Positions 17,372 through 25,038 of a stretch of 64,000 bases of DNA are shown piece after piece; within the stretch, counting starts at the first letter, position 1, and every line of letters starts with the position of its first letter. The translations under genes and the position numbers were made by a program. The stretch is taken from the NCBI RefSeq assembly GCF_000265365.1, contig NC_018011.1, positions 434,001 to 498,000 of the forward strand. The letters run 5' to 3'. The notes beneath the pieces were generated by a model. That model did no database searches. It was not told where the DNA came from and worked only from the letters and a program-made list of their open reading frames with translations. This stretch comes from Alistipes finegoldii DSM 17242. Lineage in GTDB: Bacteria > Bacteroidota > Bacteroidia > Bacteroidales > Rikenellaceae.

Positions 17372-17932
17372 TTAACCATAATACGGTTCAAGCGTTATGC
17401 TGTTACAAGGATCGACCTTTTCTACGCATGAAAAAAAGCCAAGAATGGCACTATTTGTAGACTCAACTATGATCTTCCCCCAAGTATTCAGACCGGGAGC
17501 ATGGAGCATAACTCCATAGACGCGATCCCACTCCAAGTAGATATTCCCTCCAATTGATTCGCAAGCTCGTGATGCGGAAACTGTTTGAGGAGTAGCTTTT
17601 CCCGTATCAATTTTAATTATAAATTTCCCGGATCGGGCGGTTCCGTCAGTATTCGATTTATCATTATCGTTTCCTGTCTTTTTCATATTCTGATCCAAAA
17701 TTTCAAAATGATCTGCTTCGATAATCGTTCCGTCGGTAAACTCCACTGATTTCACTTGTAACTCATCGGTAGCGGCAGCATCTGTTGCTGCATAATTTTG
17801 CGCGGAAATCACCGTTCCATCAACAAGAGTAACGGATTTGATCCGCAAATCGCCCGAATCCTGAGATTTGGCTTCGAAGGGATATATTATAATCGAACAT
17901 ATCACCATCGCAATAAATACATATGATTTCAT
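17372..17932 (-). CDS. Secreted protein with a duplicated VDGT motif, unknown function
   Basis: About 186 residues from MKSYVFIAMVICSIIIYPF (17932); an ATG 21 bp upstream would add 7 residues before the signal peptide. The mature protein contains the same motif twice: IKSVTLVDGTVISAQNY and VKSVEFTDGTIIEADHF. A polar linker follows, then a C-terminal domain (KFIIKIDTG..., GNIYLEWDRVYGVML, a CVEKVDPCNS pair of cysteines). Base composition is clearly more AT-rich than the neighbours and the gene sits between inverted copies of one terminator, suggesting acquisition. I do not recognise the family. Confidence 0.65.
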   Translation of the reverse strand: MKSYVFIAMVICSIIIYPFEAKSQDSGDLRIKSVTLVDGTVISAQNYAATDAAATDELQVKSVEFTDGTIIEADHFEILDQNMKKTGNDNDKSNTDGTARSGKFIIKIDTGKATPQTVSASRACESIGGNIYLEWDRVYGVMLHAPGLNTWGKIIVESTNSAILGFFSCVEKVDPCNSITLEPYYG

Positions 17933-17953
17933 ATCGTTTTTTACTCCTTTCAT

Positions 17954-18266
17954 TCATATTAATTATCTAATTTCTTATTTTACCTGCCAGAAAACCGCAG
18001 ATATTTTTTGTCGGAAAATTCGCAAATCCTCCTTGCGAAATAGAAAGTCATTACAGCTGCTGCATGGACAATCCTAATTAGTTTTCAATTCACATAGGCC
18101 CTGATATTATGAAGACAATTCAAGCGGTAATACTCGATACGAAATTTCACGCATTGACAGTTACAAATATATATCAGGCAGAATTTCAGTACAATACCTA
18201 CATATTGTCATATCCAAAATATAACTACACAATAATTAGTACTCCGATATATGACCTTATACAACG
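17954..18266. other. AT-rich noncoding segment
   Basis: An AT-rich spacer (about one third GC). One 70-codon frame (18109-18321) runs through the downstream terminator and has no recognisable features, so it is not called. The segment likely holds the promoter of the minus-strand secreted protein gene. Confidence 0.45.
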
Positions 18267-18299
18267 ATCCCCGGATTCACGCAGAATCCGGGGATCGTT
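18267..18299 (-). terminator. Terminator, inverted copy 2
   Basis: The exact reverse complement of 17270-17302. Here the stem is even longer (18263-18278 with 18284-18299). It lies past the stop of the minus-strand anti-sigma-like gene at 18348, so it can terminate that transcript. Confidence 0.75.
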
Positions 18300-18347
18300 C
18301 GTTAGCGGGCGGCGGCCTTGATCCGTACGCCGGTTATCGACCTCAAC

Positions 18348-18920
18348 TCACTCCTCCACGTCCCGCAGGGCGGCGCGCAGGGCGTTGATATCGCCCATCA
18401 TCCGCAGGAAGATACGCACGCTGAGGGGCAGTCCGACGATCAGTCCGGCCACGAATCCGTAAAACACATAGGGCGAGGTCAGGCTTCCCACGTAAAATCC
18501 CAGCGAGATCAGCAGCGGCACACCCAGCACGATGCCCGCGCCTACGCCCCAGAGGAAGCAGGTGCGGAACCGGAGTACGGCGGCGCAGGTTTCGCGCACG
18601 GTCCCCGCTCCCGGCTCGATCCGCGCCAGCAGCACCAGCAGCGCGATCTGCCGCGCCAGCATGGCGAAGATAAAGAGCGCCAGCGTCGCCTTGACGGCCG
18701 TTCCGGGATCCGCCTCGCCCGTACGGGATATATTGGCGAAACAAAGCGGCAGCACTGCCAGCAGAAAGATTCCCAGCCGTATCGTACGCGCCAGCCGCTG
18801 CTTGGCCGAGATGATCTTTCCGGCCGAGACCTCCGCCGTCAGCCGGTCTATTTTAGTGTCCGCACACGACAGACGTCCGTCCAGCTCGTGCCATTTGGTT
18901 TTCAGTTCGTCGAGTTCCAT
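18348..18920 (-). CDS. Membrane protein partner of the ECF sigma factor (putative anti-sigma factor)
   Basis: 190 residues. The N-terminal ~45 residues are cytoplasmic and helical (MELDELKTKWHELDGRL), then four hydrophobic helices lie at about 48-68, 78-100, 120-145 and 148-170. Bacteroidales genomes often place this type of protein, opening with MELDELKxxW, directly after a sigma-70 family gene, where it is thought to tether and inhibit the sigma factor. Here it starts 11 bp after the sigma gene stop on the same strand. The anti-sigma role is inferred from position and architecture only. Confidence 0.7.
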   Translation of the reverse strand: MELDELKTKWHELDGRLSCADTKIDRLTAEVSAGKIISAKQRLARTIRLGIFLLAVLPLCFANISRTGEADPGTAVKATLALFIFAMLARQIALLVLLARIEPGAGTVRETCAAVLRFRTCFLWGVGAGIVLGVPLLISLGFYVGSLTSPYVFYGFVAGLIVGLPLSVRIFLRMMGDINALRAALRDVEE

Positions 18921-18931
18921 ATTCGGGGAGT

Positions 18932-19423
18932 TTAATGATTTGCCTGTTCACGCAGTTTCAGCTTGATGCGGTGGAGCTTCGAAGCCACGTTGTTGCGCGT
19001 AAGCCCCGTGATCGCGGCGATCTCCTCGTAAGGAAGCTCGTCGAGCCACAGCATCACGACCGCCTTTTCGAGCGCATCGAGCCGGTTTATCAGTGCATAC
19101 AGATCCCGCAGCCGCTCGCCGCGTTCGGGATCTTCGTCGGCTGCGCCCAGCGAGTCGGTCAACGGCAGCCGGCCCGTATGGCGGCGGTTGCGGCGATAGT
19201 ACGAAATGCAGGTGTTCAGCGCGACGCGGTAGACCCACGACGAAACTTTGGCCCGGCCTTCGAATCCGTCGAATCCCCGCCACAGGTTAATCAGCACCTC
19301 CTGATAGAGATCGTCGAAGTCGTCGCTGTCCACGGCATAGAGATAACAGACTTTGCCGACGATGCGGCGGTGTTCCCGGACGAAGGTCTCGAATTCATAC
19401 TGTTTGGTTCGCTGTAGGCTCAT
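18932..19423 (-). CDS. ECF-type RNA polymerase sigma factor
   Basis: 163 residues from MSLQRTKQYEFETFVREH; in-frame upstream ATGs would add an unlikely leader. Region 2 is visible (DFDDLYQEVLINLWRGFDGF, then KVSSWVYRVALNTCISYYRR), as is region 4 (LDALEKAVVMLWLDELPYEEIAAITGLTRNNVASKLHRIKLKLRE), while regions 1.1 and 3 are absent, as in ECF factors. It is followed 11 bp later by the putative membrane anti-sigma protein. The target regulon is unknown. The left flank of the mobile element begins upstream of this gene and may have altered its promoter. Confidence 0.93.
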   Translation of the reverse strand: MSLQRTKQYEFETFVREHRRIVGKVCYLYAVDSDDFDDLYQEVLINLWRGFDGFEGRAKVSSWVYRVALNTCISYYRRNRRHTGRLPLTDSLGAADEDPERGERLRDLYALINRLDALEKAVVMLWLDELPYEEIAAITGLTRNNVASKLHRIKLKLREQANH

Positions 19424-19750
19424 TGCTGAAACTGTTTTCCCCATTAGACGCGGCCGGAGCCGAAAAGTTGCACGGAGGATAAAATAAACCCATAGCGAAA
19501 AAGTAAATTTGGGCAAAGCGTAGCGAATTAGCTGATATAGCGTTCGTTACGCTTTGTCTTTCTATGGAACAGAGCCAACGAAATACCACCTCGAAGCCAA
19601 ACGGTGCAGAAGTTCAGTTACCACCTCGTTACTCCCGTAACGGGTGCAGATTTCTCGCTAAATAGTTCTGTTTCTGCGTTTTGCGTAGATTTACATAGCT
19701 GTCGGTAACTCACTAATAACTAATTTTGTAACCAAAAAAAGGAGTGAGTT
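19424..19750. other. Left junction region of the mobile element
   Basis: 327 bp between the sigma gene and the recombinase gene. It contains an imperfect 14-bp inverted repeat (19514-19527 with 19542-19555, one mismatch), a second small dyad (CGTTACTCCCGTAACG near 19627) and two related words, CGGTGCAGAAGTTC and CGGGTGCAGATTTC, that could be recombinase arm sites. The left attachment core is probably here, but I could not pair it convincingly with the right end. Confidence 0.4.
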
Positions 19751-20983
19751 ATGCGTAGTACATTCAAGGTATTATTTTACGTGAAGAAAGGCAGCGAGAA
19801 GCCCAACGGCAACCTGCCTCTGATGTGCCGTATCACGGTGGACGGCGAGATTAAACAGTTCAGTTGCAAGATGGACGTTCCCCCACGCTTGTGGGACGTG
19901 AAGAACAACCGTGCTTCGGGCAAGAGCGTCGAAGCACAGAGAATCAACCTTGCGGTGGATAAAATCCGTGTGGAGGTGAACCGCCGCTACCAAGAACTGA
20001 TGCAGACGGACGGTTATGTTACCGCCGCCAAGCTCAAAGACGCCTATCTCGGTATCGGCGTCAAGCAGGAAACATTGCTGAAACTGTTCGAGCAGCACAA
20101 CGCCGAGTTTGAGAAGAAAGTCGGGCACGGCAGGGCGCAGGGTACATTTACCCGTTATCGGACGGTCTGCAACCATATCCGGGAGTTTCTGCCCCATACC
20201 TACAAGCGTGAGGATATCCCGTTAAAGGAACTCAACCTCACGTTCATCAACGACTTCGAGTATTTTTTGCGCACGGAGAAGAAATGCCGCACCAATACCG
20301 TGTGGGGCTACATGATTGTGTTGAAACACATCGTTTCCATTGCGAGGAACGACGGGCGTTTGCCCTTTAATCCCTTTGCCGGATATATCAACTCTCCCGA
20401 AAGCGTGGACAGGGGCTACCTTACCCAAACGGAGATACAGACGCTCATGAACGCACCGATGAAGAACGCCACCCATGAACTTGTACGGGATTTGTTCGTC
20501 TTTTCTGTTTTCACGGGTTTGGCGTATTCGGACGTGAAGAACCTCACCGCCGACCGCCTGCAAACATTCTTCGACGGCAACCTGTGGATAATCACCCGAA
20601 GAAAGAAGACCAACACCGAATCGAACATCCGTCTTTTGGACGTTCCCAAACGTATCATCGAAAAGTACAAGGGACTGGCTCGGGACGGTCACGTTTTCCC
20701 CGTTCCGAGTAACGGCAGTTGTAACAAGATACTCAAAGATATAGGCAGACAATGCGGCTTCAAGGTGCGTTTGACCTACCATGTGGCACGCCACACGAAC
20801 GCCACGACCGTACTTCTGTCGCACGGCGTACCCATCGAAACGGTGAGCCGCCTTTTGGGGCACACGAACATAAAAACCACCCAAATTTACGCCAAAATCA
20901 CCGCCCAAAAGATAAGCCAAGACATGGAAACCTTGTCGCACAAGTTGGAGGATATGGAGAAGAATATCTGCCGAGCCATCTAA
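19751..20983 (+). CDS. Tyrosine recombinase (integrase), IntDOT-like Bacteroidetes type
   Basis: 410 residues with an N-terminal arm-binding domain (about 1-95), a SAM-like core-binding domain (about 105-215) and a catalytic domain (about 225-390). Visible catalytic residues are the Lys in RRKKTNTES, HVARH for His/Arg II, GHTN for the second His and IYAKI with the nucleophilic Tyr. The Arg I position holds alanine (A258 in FTGLAYSDV). CTnDOT IntDOT likewise lacks Arg I, so this need not mean loss of activity. A strong ribosome site (AAGGAG) precedes the ATG. It would integrate and excise the element. Confidence 0.93.
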   Translation: MRSTFKVLFYVKKGSEKPNGNLPLMCRITVDGEIKQFSCKMDVPPRLWDVKNNRASGKSVEAQRINLAVDKIRVEVNRRYQELMQTDGYVTAAKLKDAYLGIGVKQETLLKLFEQHNAEFEKKVGHGRAQGTFTRYRTVCNHIREFLPHTYKREDIPLKELNLTFINDFEYFLRTEKKCRTNTVWGYMIVLKHIVSIARNDGRLPFNPFAGYINSPESVDRGYLTQTEIQTLMNAPMKNATHELVRDLFVFSVFTGLAYSDVKNLTADRLQTFFDGNLWIITRRKKTNTESNIRLLDVPKRIIEKYKGLARDGHVFPVPSNGSCNKILKDIGRQCGFKVRLTYHVARHTNATTVLLSHGVPIETVSRLLGHTNIKTTQIYAKITAQKISQDMETLSHKLEDMEKNICRAI

Positions 20984-21000
20984 TTAAAAGCAGAATACCG

Positions 21001-21393
21001 ATGAAAGAAGAAAGGAACATTATCACGATGGACGAGCGGGGCAATATCTCCCTGCCGAGCGATATAGGCGCAACCGCCATGACCGAGCGGGAAATCTGCG
21101 AACTGTTCGGGGTTATCGCCCCGACGGTTCGGGCAGGGATAAAAGCTCTCTGCAAAAGCGGAGTTTTGAAAGAGTACGGCATAAAACGCCTTATCCGCTT
21201 ACCGGAGAGAAGTTACATCGAGGTTTACAACCTCGAAACGATAGCCGCCCTCGCTTTCCGTGTCGAATCGTTCGGGGCGGCGAAAGTCCGCAGGGCATTA
21301 TTAGAGAGGATTATACACGGGCGAAAAGAGAAAACGACGGTATTCGTGTCGGTTGTTTCGGACGGCAAGCCCAACAGCAGTTGGAAAGCATGA
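21001..21393 (+). CDS. Winged-helix DNA-binding protein of the mobile element
   Basis: 130 residues, starting 17 bp after the recombinase stop. The central part reads as a helix-turn-helix: MTEREICELFGVIAPTVRAG, then IKALCKSGVLKEY and a wing-like GIKRLIRLPERSYIEVYNL. The C-terminal third (about 75-115) is helical, with LAFRVESFGAAKVRRALLER. The position between integrase and relaxase, just before the repeat array, suggests an accessory excision or mobilization factor, or a regulator. I do not recognise a named family. Confidence 0.7.
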   Translation: MKEERNIITMDERGNISLPSDIGATAMTEREICELFGVIAPTVRAGIKALCKSGVLKEYGIKRLIRLPERSYIEVYNLETIAALAFRVESFGAAKVRRALLERIIHGRKEKTTVFVSVVSDGKPNSSWKA

Positions 21394-21399
21394 TGATAT

Positions 21400-21463
21400 A
21401 CCAACATATCAACATACCAACATGCAAACGTACCAGCATACCAGCATGCAAACCTATCACTAT
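21400..21463 (+). repeat. Eight tandem 8-bp repeats (iteron-like)
   Basis: Eight consecutive octamers vary around ACCAACAT: ACCAACAT, ATCAACAT, ACCAACAT, GCAAACGT, ACCAGCAT, ACCAGCAT, GCAAACCT, ATCACTAT. They also show a 24-bp higher-order period (21413 and 21437). They lie right after the winged-helix gene. Confidence 0.75.
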
Positions 21464-21585
21464 GGTGATATATATTGCAGGGTCTATTCCTCTTTTCAGA
21501 GGAAAGCGGAGCAATCATTTCCGTTTACAAAGGCAAAGCAAGCACGGGGCTTTACGTCGGCTAAAAGGTCAGGCGGCTGCGCCGT

Positions 21586-21634
21586 TTCCCGATAAATCTT
21601 CCTCTCGCTTCGCTGCGAGCGTATTTATCGGGAA
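21586..21634. repeat. Large inverted repeat in the mobilization region
   Basis: A 12-bp perfect arm pair (21586-21597 with 21623-21634) encloses a second stem (CTCGC/GCGAG). It has no T run, so it is more likely a protein-binding or transfer-related site than a terminator. Confidence 0.65.
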
Positions 21635-21986
21635 AACCTTGTATCCGACCGCCCCGTGCAAAAGAGCCTTTGAAAACGGAAACGACCGCCCCGCCGCCCA
21701 CCGACCGAAAGGGAAAAAATAAGGTGGGGTTATATGGGTAAGCAGACGGCAGGGACAGCCACCGCAGAAAGGCAGACGGACGGCACGCCGCAGGGTATTT
21801 GCGGAGAAAATACCGTAGTTTACTAGGCTAGGGAATTTGTCCGAGCCGCAATACTGTCGTATCGCTGAAAATTCCCCAATAAGGCAAGGGGCAAGCCCCT
21901 CTGCACACCCCGTCGGGGACGGCATTTGCCGCCCCGAAGATACAAAAAATCATTGTTTCACAAGCCAAAAAAGAAAGGAAGAATAT
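21635..21986. other. Region before the relaxase, candidate oriT
   Basis: About 350 bp without a gene. It holds several small dyads close to the relaxase start, including GGGGCAAGCCCC (about 21889) and CCCCGTCGGGG (about 21909). In MobV systems the origin of transfer lies just upstream of the mob gene, so nicking probably occurs here; the exact site cannot be assigned by eye. Confidence 0.4.
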
Positions 21987-23354
21987 ATGGGTTTCGTAGT
22001 TTTACACATGGAAAAGGCGCACGGCAGCGACAGCGGAACGACCGCACATATCGAGCGTTTCATCATACCGAAGAACGCCGACCCCACACGCACGCACCTG
22101 AACCGCAGGCTCATCGAATACCCCGACGGGGTGAAAGACCGTTCGGCGGCTATACAGCAGAGACTAGAAGAAGCGGGGCTGACACGCAAAATCGGAAGCA
22201 ACCAAGTGCGGGCAATCCGCATCAACGTGTCGGGAACGCACGAGGACATGAAGCGGATAGAGGAAGAGGGGCGTTTGGACGAGTGGTGCGCCGACAATCT
22301 GAAATACTTCGCCGACACGTTCGGAAAGGAGAACATCGTGGCGGCTCACCTGCACAGGGACGAGCAGACGCCACACATACACATTACACTCGTTCCCATC
22401 GTCAAGGGAGAGCGCAAGCGCAGGAAAAGGGAGGAACAGACGAAGAAACGATACCGCAAGAAGCCGACCGACACCGTAAGGCTGTGCGCCGACGATATTA
22501 TGACACGGCTGAAATTGAAGTCCTACCAAGATACCTATGCCGAAGCGATGGCGAAATACGGGCTGCAAAGAGGCATAGACGGCTCGAAGGCTCGCCACAA
22601 GTCCACGCAGCAGTATTATCGGGATATACAGAAACTCGCCGACGACCTCAAAGCGGAAGTGGTGGATTTGCAACAGCAGAAAGAAACGGCACGGGAGGAA
22701 CTAAGACGGGCGAAAAAAGAGATACAGACCGAGAAGCTGAAAGGGGCGGCAACCACCGCAGCCGCCAACATCGCCGAGAGCGTCGGTTCTCTTTTCGGCA
22801 GTAACAAGGTCAAGACGCTGGAAAGGGAGAACACCGCCCTGCATAGGGAGGTAGCCGACCACGAGGAAACCATCGAAGCCCTGCAAGATAGGATACAGAC
22901 CATGCAAGCAGACCACAGCCGAGAGATACGGGAAATACGGCAGGAGCACCAAAAGGAGATAGCGGACAAGGAAGCGAGGCACAAGCAGGAAATATCGTTT
23001 CTGAAAACGGTAATCGCAAAGGCGGCGGCATGGTTTCCCTACCTGCGTGAAATGCTCCGTATCGAAAAATTGTGCCGCCTTGTCGGGTTCGATGAAAGGC
23101 AGACCGCAACGCTCGTCAGTGGCAAGCCGTTGGAGTATGCAGGCGAACTCTACTCGGAGGAACACGGACGGAAATTCACGACCGAAAGGGCAGGGGTTCA
23201 AGTCGTGAAAGACCCCACGGACGGGACTAAATTGGTTCTTGCCATCAACCGAAAGCCCATTGCCGAGTGGTTCAAGGAACAGTTCGAGAAGTTAAGGCAG
23301 AACATACGGCAACCTATACAGCAGCAAAGGAAAAGCAGGGGTATGAAACTGTAA
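21987..23354 (+). CDS. MobV-family relaxase (Mob_Pre)
   Basis: 455 residues. The relaxase domain occupies about the first 200 and carries the MobV motif III HRDEQTPHIHITLVP (two metal-binding His after the acidic-T-P), the N-terminal HMEKAHGSDSG and HLNRRL segments, and an arginine/lysine-rich RKRRKREEQTKKRYRKK. A long coiled coil follows (about 215-345), then a helical C-terminal domain. It nicks oriT and leads the DNA strand into a helper's conjugation channel. The ATG at 21987 is preceded by an AAGGAAG-type ribosome site. BmpH of Tn5520 is a likely relative (from memory). Confidence 0.9.
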   Translation: MGFVVLHMEKAHGSDSGTTAHIERFIIPKNADPTRTHLNRRLIEYPDGVKDRSAAIQQRLEEAGLTRKIGSNQVRAIRINVSGTHEDMKRIEEEGRLDEWCADNLKYFADTFGKENIVAAHLHRDEQTPHIHITLVPIVKGERKRRKREEQTKKRYRKKPTDTVRLCADDIMTRLKLKSYQDTYAEAMAKYGLQRGIDGSKARHKSTQQYYRDIQKLADDLKAEVVDLQQQKETAREELRRAKKEIQTEKLKGAATTAAANIAESVGSLFGSNKVKTLERENTALHREVADHEETIEALQDRIQTMQADHSREIREIRQEHQKEIADKEARHKQEISFLKTVIAKAAAWFPYLREMLRIEKLCRLVGFDERQTATLVSGKPLEYAGELYSEEHGRKFTTERAGVQVVKDPTDGTKLVLAINRKPIAEWFKEQFEKLRQNIRQPIQQQRKSRGMKL

Positions 23355-23420
23355 AGCTCCAATTTTATACAGCGAGCAAATAAATCTATTGCAACATAAG
23401 TGATTATCACAACTTTTCAC

Positions 23421-23428
23421 TACCTTTG
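23421..23428 (+). promoter_or_regulatory. -7 element before the cargo genes
   Basis: TACCTTTG matches the consensus exactly but has no well-spaced TTG. It would start a transcript containing the large foldable leader at 23494. Confidence 0.45.
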
Positions 23429-23493
23429 TGGTTGGATTAGGGAAACTCCGTCCAAGACATATTAGAAAAGAAAGAAGCGTTATGCTTATCTTG

Positions 23494-23611
23494 TTGTTGA
23501 AAACGTAGGAAATTTTCAAAATGAGCAAGGATGGCATAGTGGTTCTCACGCTATAGCGTGGGCTGCTATTACTACATCTGCTCATTAGGTTTTTCCTACG
23601 ACCTTCAACAA
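23494..23611 (+). ncRNA. 118-nt long foldable segment upstream of the DUF1266 gene
   Basis: Nested complementary arms pair along the whole segment: 23494-23501 with 23604-23611, 23504-23512 with 23592-23600, 23520-23527 with 23579-23586, 23530-23533 with 23575-23578, 23537-23540 with 23571-23574, and an apical CACGC/GCGTG hairpin at 23547-23560. It could be a structured leader RNA, or DNA that folds as a single strand. I do not recognise a family. Confidence 0.5.
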
Positions 23612-23690
23612 AGACGTGGCATTGCAGTTCCACGCTTCGTGGTTTAATAATAAAAAGGTCTTAAGGAGCTGGAAAGACAAACATAGTACT

Positions 23691-24428
23691 ATGGACATGA
23701 CATCTCTTTGGGGAAGACTTGCAAAATTGCAGAGTTTCTTTCAGGATGGTTTGAATGTGGATGAAAATTCACATTTGCCAGAAGCGGATTTACGCAAGAT
23801 AAGTCTTGGCAATCTGTATGTATATCAACAACAAGGTGTATTGAACACATTCGAAACTGGCGTAACTCCCTCTGTTCGTAAAGTTATTTTAGGTGAATAC
23901 TTTGGTATAACGGATAGGGATAGTGCCATCGAAACTTTGAATTGGTTGTCGCAAGCTCCCTCGCAAACAATGTTTCACTATGCTTATACGGCTTTTCTTC
24001 AAGGAGGGGGTAATATAAGCAGGAAGTGGCTTAATGAAAATGAAGAATTGAAAGAACACACCGATTTCCGAAATGACTGTTTGGAAAAGTTGGAAACGAT
24101 GGAGGAAAAATATCCGGACATTGAACAAGCTGGAATTGTCGCATCCAAAGAAGAAATGGGCAAACTCGGAGTACTTGCGTGGGATGCAGGAAGATTAAAC
24201 TTTATCAGCAGACTTTGCCTTGAGCAAGAGTACATTGTAAAAGAAGAATGTATGCAGTGTATCAATGCCGCTTACGAGATGACCAAAGAAGTTTATACCA
24301 ATTGGAAAGACTATGCTTATAGTTATGTTCTTGGTCGTACTTTGTCGATGGGAACTACCAACATGATTGGATTGGCAGAAGATTTACTGACAGATACCAA
24401 AAGCCCTTGGACTTATATAAAATGGTGA
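23691..24428 (+). CDS. DUF1266-domain protein (cargo)
   Basis: About 245 residues if ATG 23691 is used; the frame is open to an ATG at 23616, but that would start right at the end of the foldable leader, so the start is uncertain. The C-terminal ~110 residues match DUF1266: LAWDAGRLNFISRLCLEQEYI, then a helix and TNWKDYAYSYVLGRTLSMG. The N-terminal part has the usual GITDRDSAIETLNWL segment. It is cytoplasmic with no signal peptide. DUF1266 proteins are often found near contact-dependent toxin loci and are suspected immunity-type or adaptor proteins. The gene is clearly more AT-rich than the host. Confidence 0.8.
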   Translation: MDMTSLWGRLAKLQSFFQDGLNVDENSHLPEADLRKISLGNLYVYQQQGVLNTFETGVTPSVRKVILGEYFGITDRDSAIETLNWLSQAPSQTMFHYAYTAFLQGGGNISRKWLNENEELKEHTDFRNDCLEKLETMEEKYPDIEQAGIVASKEEMGKLGVLAWDAGRLNFISRLCLEQEYIVKEECMQCINAAYEMTKEVYTNWKDYAYSYVLGRTLSMGTTNMIGLAEDLLTDTKSPWTYIKW

Positions 24429-24474
24429 TATTTTATTAAAAAACATTTATTAACTCTACATTTTTTTTTGAATT

Positions 24475-24933
24475 ATGAAAACGTTTAATTATGCTCCAGC
24501 CTCTCCTATCAAGGATAACATTACAATGTTGGCTGTATCAGTCGGTATGGTTGTCGTGCCGCTCGTTTATCCATTCGGTATAAGAATAGGCAGTACCCGA
24601 ATACTTGGCCCTACGAGTACTGCCATTGTTTTTATAATCGGAGGACTCGTTCTCTTGGTAATAACATTGAACAAGGTTCGTCTTGCCCGTGCTTTGGCGG
24701 CGAACGGAGGAAAAATCGTTGTCGATGCAGATAGTGTAACCTATCCTATAATAAAGAAAGGGGAGAAAACCGACAAAATATTTAAAATATCGGATATAAA
24801 ACATCTTAAATATGACGATGAAGAAGGAGAATTGGAAATCTTCTTGACGGATGATACACAAATAACATTGCATGCAGGATTCTTTGAATCTTTCGAGCGA
24901 TACGAGGAATTTTTCGCTTTGTTGAAGAAGTGA
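24475..24933 (+). CDS. Small two-helix membrane protein (cargo), PH-like cytoplasmic part
   Basis: 152 residues. Two hydrophobic helices (about residues 18-35 and 48-66) anchor the protein. The C-terminal ~85 residues (KIVVDADSVTYPIIKKG, IFKISDIKHLKYDDEEGELEIFLTD) look like the beta-rich PH-like domain seen in small bacterial membrane proteins. The start is 46 bp after the DUF1266 stop, so the two are probably cotranscribed. The function is unknown; the topology would suit an immunity protein guarding the inner membrane, which is speculation. Confidence 0.7.
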   Translation: MKTFNYAPASPIKDNITMLAVSVGMVVVPLVYPFGIRIGSTRILGPTSTAIVFIIGGLVLLVITLNKVRLARALAANGGKIVVDADSVTYPIIKKGEKTDKIFKISDIKHLKYDDEEGELEIFLTDDTQITLHAGFFESFERYEEFFALLKK

Positions 24934-24936
24934 AGA

Positions 24937-25013
24937 GGCTAACAAGTTCGATTTATGCGGATAATGGCGTGTGGCTCAATCGCTTTTCGTGGTGATTGAG
25001 CCACGTGTTAGCC
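24937..25013 (+). repeat. 77-nt stem-loop structure between cargo genes
   Basis: Outer arms GGCTAAC (24937-24943) and GTTAGCC (25007-25013) enclose an 11-bp perfect hairpin (24971-24981 with 24994-25004) and an asymmetric ~27-nt segment on the left. There is no T run. The outer arms recall the ends of integron attC sites, but the asymmetry and one base pair do not fit the consensus. Confidence 0.5.
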
Positions 25014-25038
25014 GCAACCTTGAAAAACAAAAAATACA

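Noticed and set aside
18109..18321. 70-codon frame in the AT-rich segment
   Set aside because: It runs through the terminator hairpin, lacks a signal peptide, motif or convincing ribosome site, and its end is made of the repeated hairpin sequence.
21353..21595. Frame encoding YQHTNMQTYQHTSMQTY
   Set aside because: The peptide repeat is only a translation of the 8-bp DNA repeats and overlaps the end of the winged-helix gene; a DNA-level function is more likely.
24937..25013. Integron attC site
   Set aside because: The arms are strongly asymmetric and the outer repeat deviates from RYYYAAC/GTTRRRY; no integron integrase is present. It is kept only as an unexplained structure.
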